Assembly (NCBI GenBank): GCA_014925825.1
Contig: JACGCK010000416.1
Span: 1-26,472 of the forward strand
From: Pholiota molesta
Lineage: Eukaryota > Basidiomycota > Agaricomycetes > Agaricales > Strophariaceae
Direction: 5' to 3'
DNA length: 26,472 nucleotides
The translations under genes were made by a program, and so were the position numbers. Shown piece after piece: positions 1 to 8,587 of this stretch; position 1 is the first letter of the stretch; every line of letters begins with the position of its first letter. Below the pieces are notes generated by a model. The model was not told the DNA's origin and made no database searches. It saw only the letters and a program-made list of their open reading frames with translations.

Positions 1-519
1 TTGGCATCGTCGTTGCGCGCACCACAGCCATGCTACAATCAGGAAATTGATACAGGGCGATCTCGTCACTGGTCTTGTCGTCTCGTCGAAAAATGAACCC
101 GACCCGATTTGCGAGGCATGCTTGGCAGGCAAAATGACCTCTGCACCATTTCCCAGCTCAACTAGACAATCCCTTGCACCGCTTGAACTCATCCACTCTG
201 ACCTTCATGGACCTCTTCCTGTCCCCAGTCCGGAAGGATATCGCTACTGGATCACTTTCCTGGATGACCGCACCAAGCTGCATGCTGTACACTTCCTAAA
301 ACGCAAAAGCGACGCATTTGATGCGTTTAAGACGTTCAAGGCCTATGCAGAGAACCAGGTCAATGCGAAAATCAAGGCTCTGCAGGATGACAAAGGTGGA
401 GAGTACATGTCCACGCTTTCCTCAGATTCACCAATCAGTGCGGTATTACATGACGCCACAGCACCAGGAATCGCCCCAGCAGAACGGAGTCGCAGAGCGT
501 GCTAATCGCACCATTTCTG
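1..519 (+). pseudogene. copia-1 pol, integrase part (5' segment)
   Basis: Fragment of a Ty1/copia polyprotein entering from upstream. It starts in the GAG pre-integrase zinc-binding region (the WHRR..HHSH histidines, then CEAC at about 101-112) and runs through the integrase core: HSDLHG carries the first catalytic Asp, TFLDDRT follows, and DDKGGEY carries the second Asp. Two one-base losses relative to the intact copy at 25391-26472 (TCCAACGC to TCCACGC near 410, and CCCCC to CCCC near 475) break the frame. The segment also has ACATGACG near 447 where the intact copy has ACACGACG, which is a stop in the ancestral frame. Copy A of a DNA transposon interrupts it at 520 and the gene resumes at 2314. 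It is clearly dead. The two homopolymer-type losses could be sequencing errors, but the transposon insertion and the later deletion are independent lesions. Confidence 0.9.
511..519. repeat. 9-bp target-site duplication of copy A, left
   Basis: CCATTTCTG lies immediately before the transposon and again at 2314-2322 immediately after it. The uninterrupted copia-2 sequence at the right end of the window has this 9-mer once, so it is a true target duplication. A 9-bp length fits the Mutator-like (MULE) superfamily, whose duplications are typically 8-11 bp. Confidence 0.9.
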
Positions 520-539
520 AGGTCTTTACACTCCAGCAC

Positions 540-1080
540 CCCTAAGCAGTGGCGGAGCAGTGGTTGAGCAGTGGTGACCACTAGTTGAAAATGAAATTCT
601 ACCATATAATGCCTATCTATAAGCTCAATTGAAGAATTAGGACCACTGCTCACCACTGCTCAACCACTGGTAACCAGTGGTATAAATTACCAGTGGTAAC
701 CACTGCTCACCACTGGTGAGCACTGCTTACCAGTGGTCACCACTGGTGAACCACTAATCTTCAGTAATCTTCAGTGATCTTCAGTGGTCTTCAGTGGTCA
801 CCACTGGTAAACCACTGATTGTCAGTGGTCTTCAGTGGTCAATCACTAGTCAACCACTGATCTTCACCACTGACCCTCAGTAGTCTTTAGTGGTTGTTAG
901 TGGTCAACCACTGATAACCAGTGGTGACCTCACCAGTAGTTACCACTGGTTATTAGTGGTTGTCAGTGCTCTTTAGTGGTCACCACTGGTTATCAGTGGT
1001 TGTCAATGCTCTTTAGTGGTCACCACTGATCTTCAGAGGTCTTTAATAGTTGCTAGTGGTCTTTAGTGGTTACCACTAGT
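540..1080. repeat. left ACCACTGGT/CTTCAGTGGT subterminal array of copy A
   Basis: Irregular array of short units built on AGTGGT and its complement ACCACT, spaced roughly 10-20 bp. Recurrent longer words are ATCTTCAGTGGT, GGTCACCACTGG and TTTAGTGGTTG. Equivalent arrays occupy the same part of copies B and C. Copy B lacks 14 bp here, and copy C has a 40-bp tandem duplication (23741-23780 repeated at 23781-23820). Confidence 0.9.
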
Positions 1081-1734
1081 CAACCCATGATATGCTCTGA
1101 GTTTGGGCAGGAGGCAAGACAGTGACTTGGAATACAGTGGTTATCTGTGCTGGTTGGCTTAAGTTAAGCAAATCCTCTACCCAGGGATGGGAAGTCAGTC
1201 AGAAAGTAGTGTCCTGAGTAGCTAGTGGGCTATGGTGGGACAAGGTAGTCCCTCTATTTTTGGCCTGAGAGTTTTGTATCTACTATTGGTGCACCAGGAC
1301 CTAATAAGTTGTATTTATTTCAACTTCTTTATTCAGGTGTGAGAATTTAACACAAAAGCTGGTGAGCAGCTCAATAACTGAATGACTAGATTCAACTCAA
1401 TTCTCAAGTGCATAGTGTCCAAGCACTTTAAGTGCTTCTTGTATTCAATACTATTCTACTAGGCAAAACATGTTCACATCAAGATTGAAAAGAAATCCAA
1501 CAACCATAATATACCATAGCAATCTAGAAGAAACAGATCTGATAGTAGTATAGAAAGTGATAGTAATGAGACAAACAGTTCTAAAGAAAATGAAGAAAGT
1601 AAGAAGAAAGATAAGGAGGAGGAGAAGGAGAAGGGGGAGAGTGAATCTAGTAGTGACTGAAATATTTCTATTGTTGAATTCTACTTCTTTTGAGTGTTTA
1701 AAAGTGGACTAATATTAAGAAGTCAGTAGTGGAA
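1081..1734 (+). other. unique core of copy A with a short acidic coding-like remnant
   Basis: About 650 bp free of the array motif and almost identical in copies B and C. Positions 1523-1660 form an open stretch of about 45 codons ending in TGA and very rich in Ser, Asp, Glu and Lys (for example SKENEESKKKDKEEE). This resembles the charged C-terminal tail of a nuclear protein. A short stretch before it is open in a neighbouring frame. It may be the 3' end of a lost transposase gene, but no conserved motif is visible and the core may equally be non-coding. Confidence 0.45.
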
Positions 1735-2290
1735 CTAGTGGTGCTTGGTAATAACTAGTGATTAATCATTGGCAACCACTGAAGAGCAGTAAAGACTAGT
1801 GGTTAACTAGTGGTTGACTACTAAAGACCACTAGCTGACCACTATTGACCAATAGTTGACCACTGAAGACCACTAGTGACCACTGGCAATCACAGAAGAC
1901 CCCCAAAAGATCAGTGGTCAACCACTGCTAACTACTGAAGACCACTGAGGACCACTGAAGACCACTGACAACCACTGGTGGCTAGTGGTTGACCACTGAA
2001 GATCAGTGGTTGACCAATGGTTGACCACTAACAACTACTGACAACCACTGACAACCACTGACAACTAGTGGTGACCACTGAAGATTAGTGGTTGACCAGT
2101 AGTTGAGCAGTGGTGACCACTGATAACCACTGAAGACCACTGAAGATCAGTAGTTCACCAGTGGTAACCAGTGGTAAGCAGTAGTGACCACTGAAGATCA
2201 GTGGTTCACCAGTGGTGATCACTGAAAATCAGTGGTTCAGCAGTGGTGAGCACTGGTAAGCAGTGCTCACCACTGGCGAGCACTGCTAAG
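1735..2290. repeat. right ACCACTGAAG subterminal array of copy A
   Basis: Array of ACCACTGAAG, TGACAACCACTG and GATCAGTGGTT units. It mirrors the left array: its reverse complement gives the CTTCAGTGGT words of the left side and, at the tip, GTGAGCACTGCTTACCAGTG also found near 713-737. The pair forms the long inverted arms of the element. Confidence 0.85.
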
Positions 2291-2313
2291 GGGTACTGGA
2301 GGGTAAAGTACTG

Positions 2314-4525
2314 CCATTTCTGACCATGCTACAGCCATGCTCAACGAATCCAACCTCCCTGCTTCGTTCTGGGCCTATGCAGTCGCTGCCTATGTCCATG
2401 TCTGGAATCGCCTCCCTACGTCGCCTCTGCCTGGTACAACGCCCTACACTGCTTGGTTCAGCAAGAAACCGGACATTAGCCATTTCCGAGTCTTTGGGTG
2501 CACTGCCTACGTCTATATTCAGCGAGATCAGCGCAAATCGCTCCAATCGCACATGGAGAAGTGCATCTTTGTTGGCTATCCATCTGGCTACAAGGGCTGG
2601 CAGTTCTACATACATTACCACAGCCTCTCCTAGCACCCAACAACATTCTAACGGATATTCCGCCACCAGACGAGCCAGCTCCACCCAAACTCGAACAGCC
2701 TGCCCCTGAGCTACCACCACACGCTCCTGAACGCATTTCGCCACCTCCTGCACCCGTTCCAGCGCCAGCTCACGCTCCTCGCGCTCCGCATCCACCTAGA
2801 GGCACAGCTGAGCCAGCTCGACGCTCTACTCGCATTCCAAAGCCTCCTAGAGAATGGTGGAAGGTCACTCCGGCTCCTGCTGCTCCTGCAAACGAGAACG
2901 ACGCTGGCCCTGCTCTAGACAACGACATGGACAAAATTCAATTTGCTGGAGCTGCCTCGACGTCGGATCCACACAACTACAAGCAGGCACTTAAGAGCGA
3001 CGACTCGGGACGTTGGAAGGAAGGCACACTTGCAGAGTACAACACCCTCATCCAAAATGGCACTTGGGAGGTTGTGGATCTCCCACCAGGTGAAAAGGCC
3101 ATTGGCTCTAGCTGGGTCTTTTGCATAAAGACACATTCTGACGGCTCTATCGAACGCTACAAGGCTCGCATCGTCGCCCAAGGCTGCTCGCAACGTCCCG
3201 GACGCGACTATCAGGAAGTGCACGCGCCAACGCCTCGTCCTGCGATGATACGGATGACGTTTGCGATAGCTGCTGTGGAGGACCTGGAATTGTGCTCTGT
3301 CGACGTTTCAGCTGCTTTCACCAATGGAGACCTCGAGGAATACATCTACATGAGACAGCCTGAAGGATTCCATGAAGGCGCTCCCAACAAGGTCTGCAGA
3401 CTCCGGAAATCGCTCTATGGTCTCAAGCAGTCAGCTAGACAGTGGAACATCAAGCTGCACACTGCCCTCACTCACATGGGATTCAAGCGAGTTGAAGCAG
3501 ACCGGTCTGTCTACATCTATTCTGATGGCCTTGTACGCATTTTCGTCCCCATTTACATCGATGAGATCACCTTTGCTTGCAAGGACGCTGCTGCGATTGA
3601 CAGGGCGGTTGAGCAGCTAGCTGGACACTTCAAATGCCGCAATCTTGGACCAACGGAGTTCCTGCTTGGTGTAGGCATCACCAGAGACCGCAAATCGCGC
3701 ACCATCGCACTTCACCAACGCCAATTCATCCTGGACATCCTAGAGCGCTACAACATGACCAACTGCAGTCCTGTTTCGACTCCCATGATTCCTGGCTGCG
3801 TTCTAATGAAGGAAATGGGCGCATCCACTCCAGATGACATTGAATTCATGCACACTGTTCCCTACCTCAGCTGCATCGGTTCCCTCCAGTATCTCGCCTC
3901 TATGACTCGCAGTGACATCGCTCAAGTCGTCGCCTACCTAGCGTGTTTCAACAGCAATCCTGGTCTGAAACACTGGGCAGCAGTCAAACACCTATTGCGC
4001 TATTTGAAGGGAACACTGGAGCACAAGCTGCACTACTCAGGCGAGCTGGGTCCGGACATGTTCACCACCTACTGCGACGCATCTCATGGCGATTGCAAAG
4101 ACACCGGACGCTCTACAGGTGGTTATGTGACTCTCATGGCTGGTGGTGCGATTGGCTGGAGCAGCAAACTGCAGGGAATCGTCGCTCTCTCCACTACTGA
4201 AGCAGAGTTCATTGCAGCTGTTGAAGCAGGCAAGGAAATCGCTTGGATGCGCAACATTCTGCGCAAATTTGGGTACACCATTGGCCAGCGTTCCACTCTC
4301 CACATTGACAACCAATCCGCTATCAGTGTCTCCAAGAATCCTGAGCACCATGGACGCATGAAGCACCTTGATCTGCGCTTCTACTGGCTTCGAGATGCTG
4401 TTAACGACAAAATCATCCTTCCTTCCTATATCCCTACTGCTGAGCAAGTTGCAGATATTCTCACCAAGGCTCTACCAGCTACCAAAGTCCAATTCTGCAG
4501 AGAGCAGATGGGCATTTATCCTTAG
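2314..4525 (+). pseudogene. copia-1 pol: integrase C-terminus, RT and RNase H
   Basis: Continuation of copia-1 after copy A, starting with the second target-duplication copy. The integrase C-terminal part (ASFWAYAV, SHFRVFGC, KCIFVGY) is open to about 2607. A net 190-bp deletion relative to copia-3 (joining TTCTACA to CATTACCACAG near 2610) then shifts the frame. From there a Pro-rich linker leads into the RT domain (SSWVFCIKTHSDG, VDVSAAFTNG, YGLKQSARQW) and RNase H (YCDASHGD, TTEAEF, HIDNQSA, VADILTKALP), ending at TAG 4525. The RNase H acidic residues look intact, but the RT active site reads YIDE at 3554-3565 instead of YxDD. Broken by the insertion, a deletion, frameshifts and a catalytic substitution. 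Confidence 0.92.
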
Positions 4526-4570
4526 AGTATCTTTTATTCCTTCTTTCTCTTTCTTTCTGAGACTGTTCAG

Positions 4571-4581
4571 AGCATGGGGGA
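4571..4581 (+). promoter_or_regulatory. copia-1 polypurine tract
   Basis: Purine-rich AGCATGGGGGA directly abuts the TGTTAGAG start of the 3' LTR. This is the expected place for the plus-strand primer of reverse transcription. Confidence 0.7.
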
Positions 4582-4843
4582 TGTTAGAGTTGCCTAGTTC
4601 AGTCTCAGCTGATGTGGTCACATGTGATCACATGACACACATGTATATAGCTGTAGAACGATCTCTGGAGTCCTTAGTTACTCACTTCGGACTCCAGGCA
4701 AGTAGCTAGCTCTGTTCCCTCTCAATATACTGAGTTACTCACTTCGGACTCCAGGCTCTCATAGCCGCTCTGTCTGATACACTGAGACGGCGAAACTCAC
4801 CCAGCAGGTGTCTCGTACCGTCCCGAACTCGCCACCTTTCACA
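4582..4843 (+). repeat. copia-1 3' LTR (262 bp)
   Basis: Starts TGTTAGAG and ends TTTCACA, giving the usual TG...CA. The length equals the copia-2 LTR at 11551-11812, and only a few bases differ between them (for example AACGATCTCTGG versus AACGCCTTCTGG). It contains the 14-bp perfect palindrome CATGTGATCACATG (4621-4634), a TATATAG box near 4644 and the hairpin region described separately. The 5 bp after it (CAGTA) have no visible partner because the 5' LTR lies outside the window. Confidence 0.88.
4665..4697 (+). promoter_or_regulatory. LTR hairpin with duplicated 3' arm (copia-1)
   Basis: CTGGAGTCC (4665-4673) is perfectly complementary to GGACTCCAG (4689-4697). A second copy of the 3' arm occurs at 4746-4754, each preceded by AGTTACTCACTTC. 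It lies downstream of the TATA-like box, so probably in the transcript leader or R region (inferred). Confidence 0.6.
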
Positions 4844-4870
4844 CAGTAACCATTCAACTCTATACACCAA

Positions 4871-4942
4871 GACCAGATAGCTCAGTGGTTAGAGCATCCC
4901 CCTAGATTGGGAAGGTCCTTGGTTCAAACCCAGGTCTGGTCA
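4871..4942 (+). tRNA. tRNA-like sequence, identity uncertain
   Basis: A 72-nt cloverleaf-compatible sequence. The 7-bp acceptor stem is perfect (GACCAGA with TCTGGTC) and followed by A. The D arm is GCTC/GAGC, and the T arm CTTGG-TTCAAAC-CCAGG has one G-T pair. The Pol III A box (TAGCTCAGTGG) and B box (GGTTCAAACC) are good, and TTTT follows at about 4948. The anticodon stem has a C-A mismatch. By position the anticodon is AGA (Ser), but the long variable arm of serine tRNAs is absent and base 37 is T. It is therefore either a tRNA pseudogene or a tRNA-derived promoter. It begins 27 bp after the copia-1 LTR and is not present in the duplicated right arm. Confidence 0.6.
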
Positions 4943-5012
4943 TATCATTTTCCAAGGTCACCCGATTGGTTGATTATAACACCTTTGGGTCCTCTGCATC
5001 CTTTAACTCCAG

Positions 5013-6864
5013 GATGACCCATCTGCTCGTAGCCTAAAAGAGGCAGTTGTGGCTTGAGGACCCAAGGGTAAATCCACCATCTCAGCTGGCACCTCCAATT
5101 CTTTCATCAGAACTGAAGGCACACTAGTAACGGACCATACCCAGATCCAACCCAGCATAGGCGAGGATGCTAATATAAGAGCCAACATGCTGCACAACAT
5201 GAATGTTCCTAGTGAATTATTCAAACCTACCCCTTACATACATCGTGTCTGCACCCCGTCCATTGACCTGGCTTCCACTATTACAGCCAAACAAATCGCC
5301 TTTTTAAGTTTGAAGATTAGGGGCGAACCCAACTCGATTAGTGGACACTTGGCCCAGCATTGTGTTACCTTTGCTTTGCCTCCTCAGCCTTCCATCAGTA
5401 GTATCTCTCAAGCTCATCCCATATCCTCTCTGCCAGGATATGGCAACTTGCCCATTTTACCTCTCTCTAGTGAATTGGAAAATGTTGGGGGGCCATCACT
5501 GATGCCTAAAGGAATAAAGGAATACTACCTGTCACTGTTTCGAGTGGAACCCCTCAAACCAGAAACTGGGGAGGTCAGCCGTATCCGCACAACTCCGGAC
5601 ATAGACCTCCTGATTCTCCTGGTGGTTTATCCAATTCCTCTCATAATCATGATCTGCCTAGAGGACGACTGCCAAGAGGTAATGGTTCCCCTTCTAGACT
5701 CCCACAAGGTGGTAACAGATTCCGGCTTGCCTGGTCATGGCCCTCCTCTGGATCTCGCCCCATCCCGGCAACCCTCTTCGGACTCATATGACATGGAGTG
5801 GCAGCTCATGGAATGGCATGGGTGAAACCCTTATGACTATATCAGTGAAGCCTTGGCCTATGTGGCTATGAGCAACACCATGCAGAAAAACATCGGTGCT
5901 GTTGCTGCCCTTAAATGGAGCAGTGCCAGTCAAAGATGGTGGTGGGATACACTGTCTCCCACTAACAGGAAATACTACAGTACAGATTGGGACCACATGC
6001 TTATCGCTCTCCAAGCCCAGTTTATGAATGAAACTTGGACCAGAGCTCGTACCCAAGAATTTGAGGAAATGCACTTTTGCCAATGGGATCATGACACCGA
6101 GAAACCCTTGGATTTCATTCAATGTCATATTTGCTATCATTCCTTCCTTTTTGATGACCCTGATGGCACTGTAGCTGTATCGAGGATTCTATGCAACCAG
6201 CCTGTTGAGTGGGGAGGCATCCTCAACAAGGTTTCAACCCCTTCTCTCTTTGAGCTACAACACGAAGCTGAAAGGATGGGACCAACTCTGACTAATCCTA
6301 AAGTCTTATACCAGATCTGGACCAGTCATAACCGCTCCTTTTCCCGAAAGAGGACTGCCCACCAGGTCGATGTCAATGCCAGTGAGGACTCCCATTCTGA
6401 TTCAGGTGACAACTCTAAGGAAGCTCACACTTTCTCGGCTCATCCTTGAGGCAGTCGCAGCGCTGCTACCCCACGTGGTAGAGACAACTTTCCCCGCAGT
6501 CGCATGATCAACAGATATTGCTTCAAACGAGACAATTCGGTCATCAGTGAGAAACCCCCGAACAGCACCTGTTGGATCTGCACTAGCCCTAAGCACATAT
6601 TTAGAGAAATGTCCTCATTTCAATTGCTTCTCTATCTTACACGACGCGCATGAAGTGCATTTGGGTGTAGATTCTGAGGAGGAGGCAGCCAATAAGGAAT
6701 ATTTAGAATCCATGCTCAAATCCAAATCTTCTTCTGCTTATTTTACGGACCTGTCCAGAACTGAGAGTGAAACTTCAAAAACCGCTCTTAATACTGAAAC
6801 TAGCAAACAAGATAATTCTGGATCCTCCGGCGATGAAGGAAGCAATCAAAACACTCGACGATGA
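5013..6864 (+). pseudogene. Ty3/gypsy-type gag remnant
   Basis: One reading frame can be followed from 5013 to about 6607 across three in-frame stops, all TGA (5055, 5823, 6447). The central part resembles the retrotransposon Gag domain of fungal Ty3/gypsy elements: RWWWDTLSPTNRKYYSTDW, then FMNETWTRARTQEFEEM, DPDGTVAVSRILCNQPVEW and LFELQHEAERM. A CCHC zinc knuckle follows at about 6570-6612 (CWIC, then KHIFR), interrupted by a one-base shift that continues as KCPHFN in the next frame. An acidic Ser/Glu-rich tail runs to 6864. No protease, RT or integrase of this element remains. The N-terminal part before 5243 is unique to this copy; the rest is duplicated inversely at 21939-23557. Confidence 0.75.
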
Positions 6865-6867
6865 GTA

Positions 6868-7101
6868 ATGTTTGATGAAGCTAAATCTGCTCGCAAATCT
6901 AGAAGTCCTGAAGGGATTCCTCAATTGGCCAAATGTGCAAAATATTGTTCGAGACACAATCTACCAATACCAGATGAGCCGATTGTTCAAGACTCCATCA
7001 AGGACTTACCTATCATCATACAGATCACTACTGGAAGGATTAGGTTCCCTAGGATCCAGAGCTCTGAGGATCAAAGCTTTCGTCTCCTCCATTTCCACTG
7101 A
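6868..7101 (+). other. open stretch downstream of gypsy gag, unrecognised
   Basis: In the same frame as the gag tail and separated from it by one TGA (codons CGA CGA TGA GTA ATG), so probably a continuation of the same broken polyprotein. About 77 codons, with a basic KSARKSRSPEG segment and two Cys. I do not recognise a domain, and part of it may be non-coding. From 7102 to 7297 I see nothing except an AGTCCAGATG-type triplication just before the copia-3 LTR. Confidence 0.35.
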
Positions 7102-7297
7102 AGCTATGGGTCAGAGTGAATCAGATGCATTCAGCATTGCTCCAAGCAAGCCAGACATCATGGCATCTGTTTCCAGAGTTGCTTGTTTCTTTCCAGTACC
7201 GAAGGCTGCTGGACCAATCATCTGCAGCGGTGAAGGGGCGGCAGTTAGATGGGCATGTCTTTCCAGATGAGTCCAGACAAGTCCAGATGAGTCCAGA

Positions 7298-7615
7298 TGT
7301 TTCAGACGAACATTCTATCTCTCATTCTGTTTATCTTTCCATGTCTAACACATTCCCTTCAAGTCTAGATTACTCTAGACTATTCTAGAACATTGGTCTT
7401 AGACATCACTGGACTCTTCCCAGACTCTTACCAGACTCTACCAGAAGTAGTCCAGCTTTTCCCTACAGTAGTATATATACTCCTAGGTAGATACCTGAAG
7501 TCCCCAGTTACTTACTTTGGACTTCAGGTTAGTTTCTCCTCTGTATCACTCAATACACTAGTTACTTACTTCGGACTTCAGCTCCTCATAGCTCCTCAGT
7601 CAGCCACCTTTACCA
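7298..7615 (+). repeat. copia-3 5' LTR (about 318 bp, start uncertain)
   Basis: Ends TTTACCA immediately before an iMet-type primer site. TGTTTCAG at 7298 is the best TG start, but the 3' LTR is missing so the start cannot be confirmed. It contains TATATATAC near 7473. The 3' half follows the same plan as the copia-1 and copia-2 LTR (hairpin, repeated AGTTACTTACTT motif, CTCATAGC, GCCACCTTT) with different sequence, showing a related but distinct copia family. Confidence 0.65.
7494..7528 (+). promoter_or_regulatory. LTR hairpin with covariation (copia-3)
   Basis: CCTGAAGTCC (7494-7503) pairs perfectly with GGACTTCAGG (7519-7528). A second GGACTTCAG is at 7573-7581. Relative to copia-1, the G-C pair in the stem has become A-T on both strands of the stem and also in the second 3' arm. 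Confidence 0.6.
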
Positions 7616-7627
7616 GGTTATGGGCCC
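7616..7627 (+). promoter_or_regulatory. copia-3 primer-binding site, half-tRNA iMet type
   Basis: GGTTATGGGCCC directly follows the LTR. It is complementary to the anticodon-loop side of the initiator tRNA-Met 5' half (GGGCCCAUAACC in many eukaryotes). Drosophila copia is known to prime from such a 5'-half tRNA fragment rather than from the tRNA 3' end. Confidence 0.7.
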
Positions 7628-7970
7628 TGTGCTCTAAGCACTACAATTCGTTGTTTTATCCTTGGTAATTTCACAAAGGCAAATTACTTCTCTTATTTTC
7701 TTGTAATGCTGTGCCAGGCCCGGCCTTATATTGCCGCCACCAGTACAGAGAAACGTGCACGTCATTAGGGCTGCGTTTCCCTCAGAACAACCGTCTGGAC
7801 TCCGAGTTACATAGCTTTTGAGTTCTGAGTTTTTATTAGAATACTCCTACACTACCTTTACCTACTTATCCTTGTTTCGATCTCTATAACTCCGCGCATT
7901 GGTCCTTTACCTACTCTACTACTCTCACTCGCATCCACATTCACTCCGTTGCTGTCATCATTTGGCAACA

Positions 7971-8587
7971 ATGGCTTCTTCATCTCCTTCTATCCCTGCC
8001 ATTCCCAAACTCAATGCTACCAACTACAACTCCTGGCAGATGAAGTACAAGCTTGGCTTTGCGCTCAGGGCATTTGGCACATTGTGGATGGCTCTTCCAA
8101 GTCCCCTGCACTTTCCTCTCCAGCCACAGATGCACAGACCACTGCTCTGGACACTTGGCAGATGAAATCGGACAAGGCAGCTGGATATATCTTCTTGCTT
8201 GTTGAGGACAACCAAAAGATCCATCTCAAAGGCATCTCTGATGATCCTGTCAAGATGTGGGACACTCTAAAGGCTATACACCTGCAGAAGCATTCTGGCA
8301 ATAGGTTCAATGCCTATGATGATATGTTCTCCATCAGGAAGAAAGATGATGAGACTCTCCAGTCTCTCCTCAATAGAGTTGATGCCTCCATCTGCTCCAT
8401 TCAGGATCTTTGCCCTGCAGGCTTTGATCTTGCAAAGTTGGATGATGAACTTGCTTCCATGGCCATGATTAGAGCTCTCCCTGACGAGTTCTCCACATTT
8501 GCATCGTCTCTATTGCTGCTGGACAAGCTTGACAAGGTGTCTATCCAGTCCGCATTCTTCACAGAAGAGACACAGTGTCGTCTCTAG
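7971..8587 (+). pseudogene. copia-3 gag, truncated
   Basis: The true start is taken as ATG 7971 (MASSSPSIPAIPKLNATNYNSW), by alignment with the MASSSLPTFAKLNASNYPTW start of copia-2. A one-base shift near 8038 moves the frame, which then reads QAWLCAQGIWHIVDG, SDKAAGYIFLLV, MWDTLKAIHLQ and FNAYDDMFSIRK to EETQCRL and a TAG at 8585. This is the copia-type Gag (UBN2-like) region; it is clearly diverged in sequence from copia-2 Gag. The zinc knuckle, protease and pre-integrase regions are missing: a deletion of several hundred bases joins gag directly to integrase at about 8588. Confidence 0.85.

Larger units (their letters stand above)
520..2313 (+). mobile_element. MULE-like non-autonomous DNA transposon, copy A
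   Basis: A 1794-bp element. It starts AGGTCTTTACACTCCAGCAC and ends in the inverted, imperfect counterpart GGGGTACTGGAGGGTAAAGT followed by ACTG. It is bounded by a perfect 9-bp target duplication. The outer ~540 bp on each side are dense arrays of an ACCACT/AGTGGT motif, arranged so that the left array read on + resembles the right array read on -. The element can therefore fold into a long imperfect stem around a ~650-bp unique core. No transposase-length reading frame is present, so it must be mobilised in trans. Two more full copies (B, C) and a 91-bp stub occur in the window. Assignment to Mutator rests on the 9-bp duplication and long terminal inverted arrays, with no transposase to confirm it. 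Confidence 0.8.

Noticed and set aside
540..1080. CRISPR-like or telomere-like repeat array
   Set aside because: The words are short, irregularly spaced, occur in both orientations and sit between transposon termini with a target duplication. There are no constant repeats with unique spacers, and the unit is not a telomere repeat.
2286..2795. Minus-strand open frame of 169 codons across the transposon end and copia-1
   Set aside because: Antisense to recognisable integrase codons and to the Pro-rich linker; it contains no domain and is a by-product of GC-rich coding sequence on the other strand.
4871..4942. Functional serine tRNA gene (anticodon AGA)
   Set aside because: The long variable arm is missing, the anticodon stem has a mismatch, and position 37 is T, so I keep only a tRNA-like call.
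7298..7615. A copia-3 LTR pair with datable divergence
   Set aside because: Only the 5' LTR is present in each arm; the element is truncated in RT, so no LTR-LTR comparison is possible.
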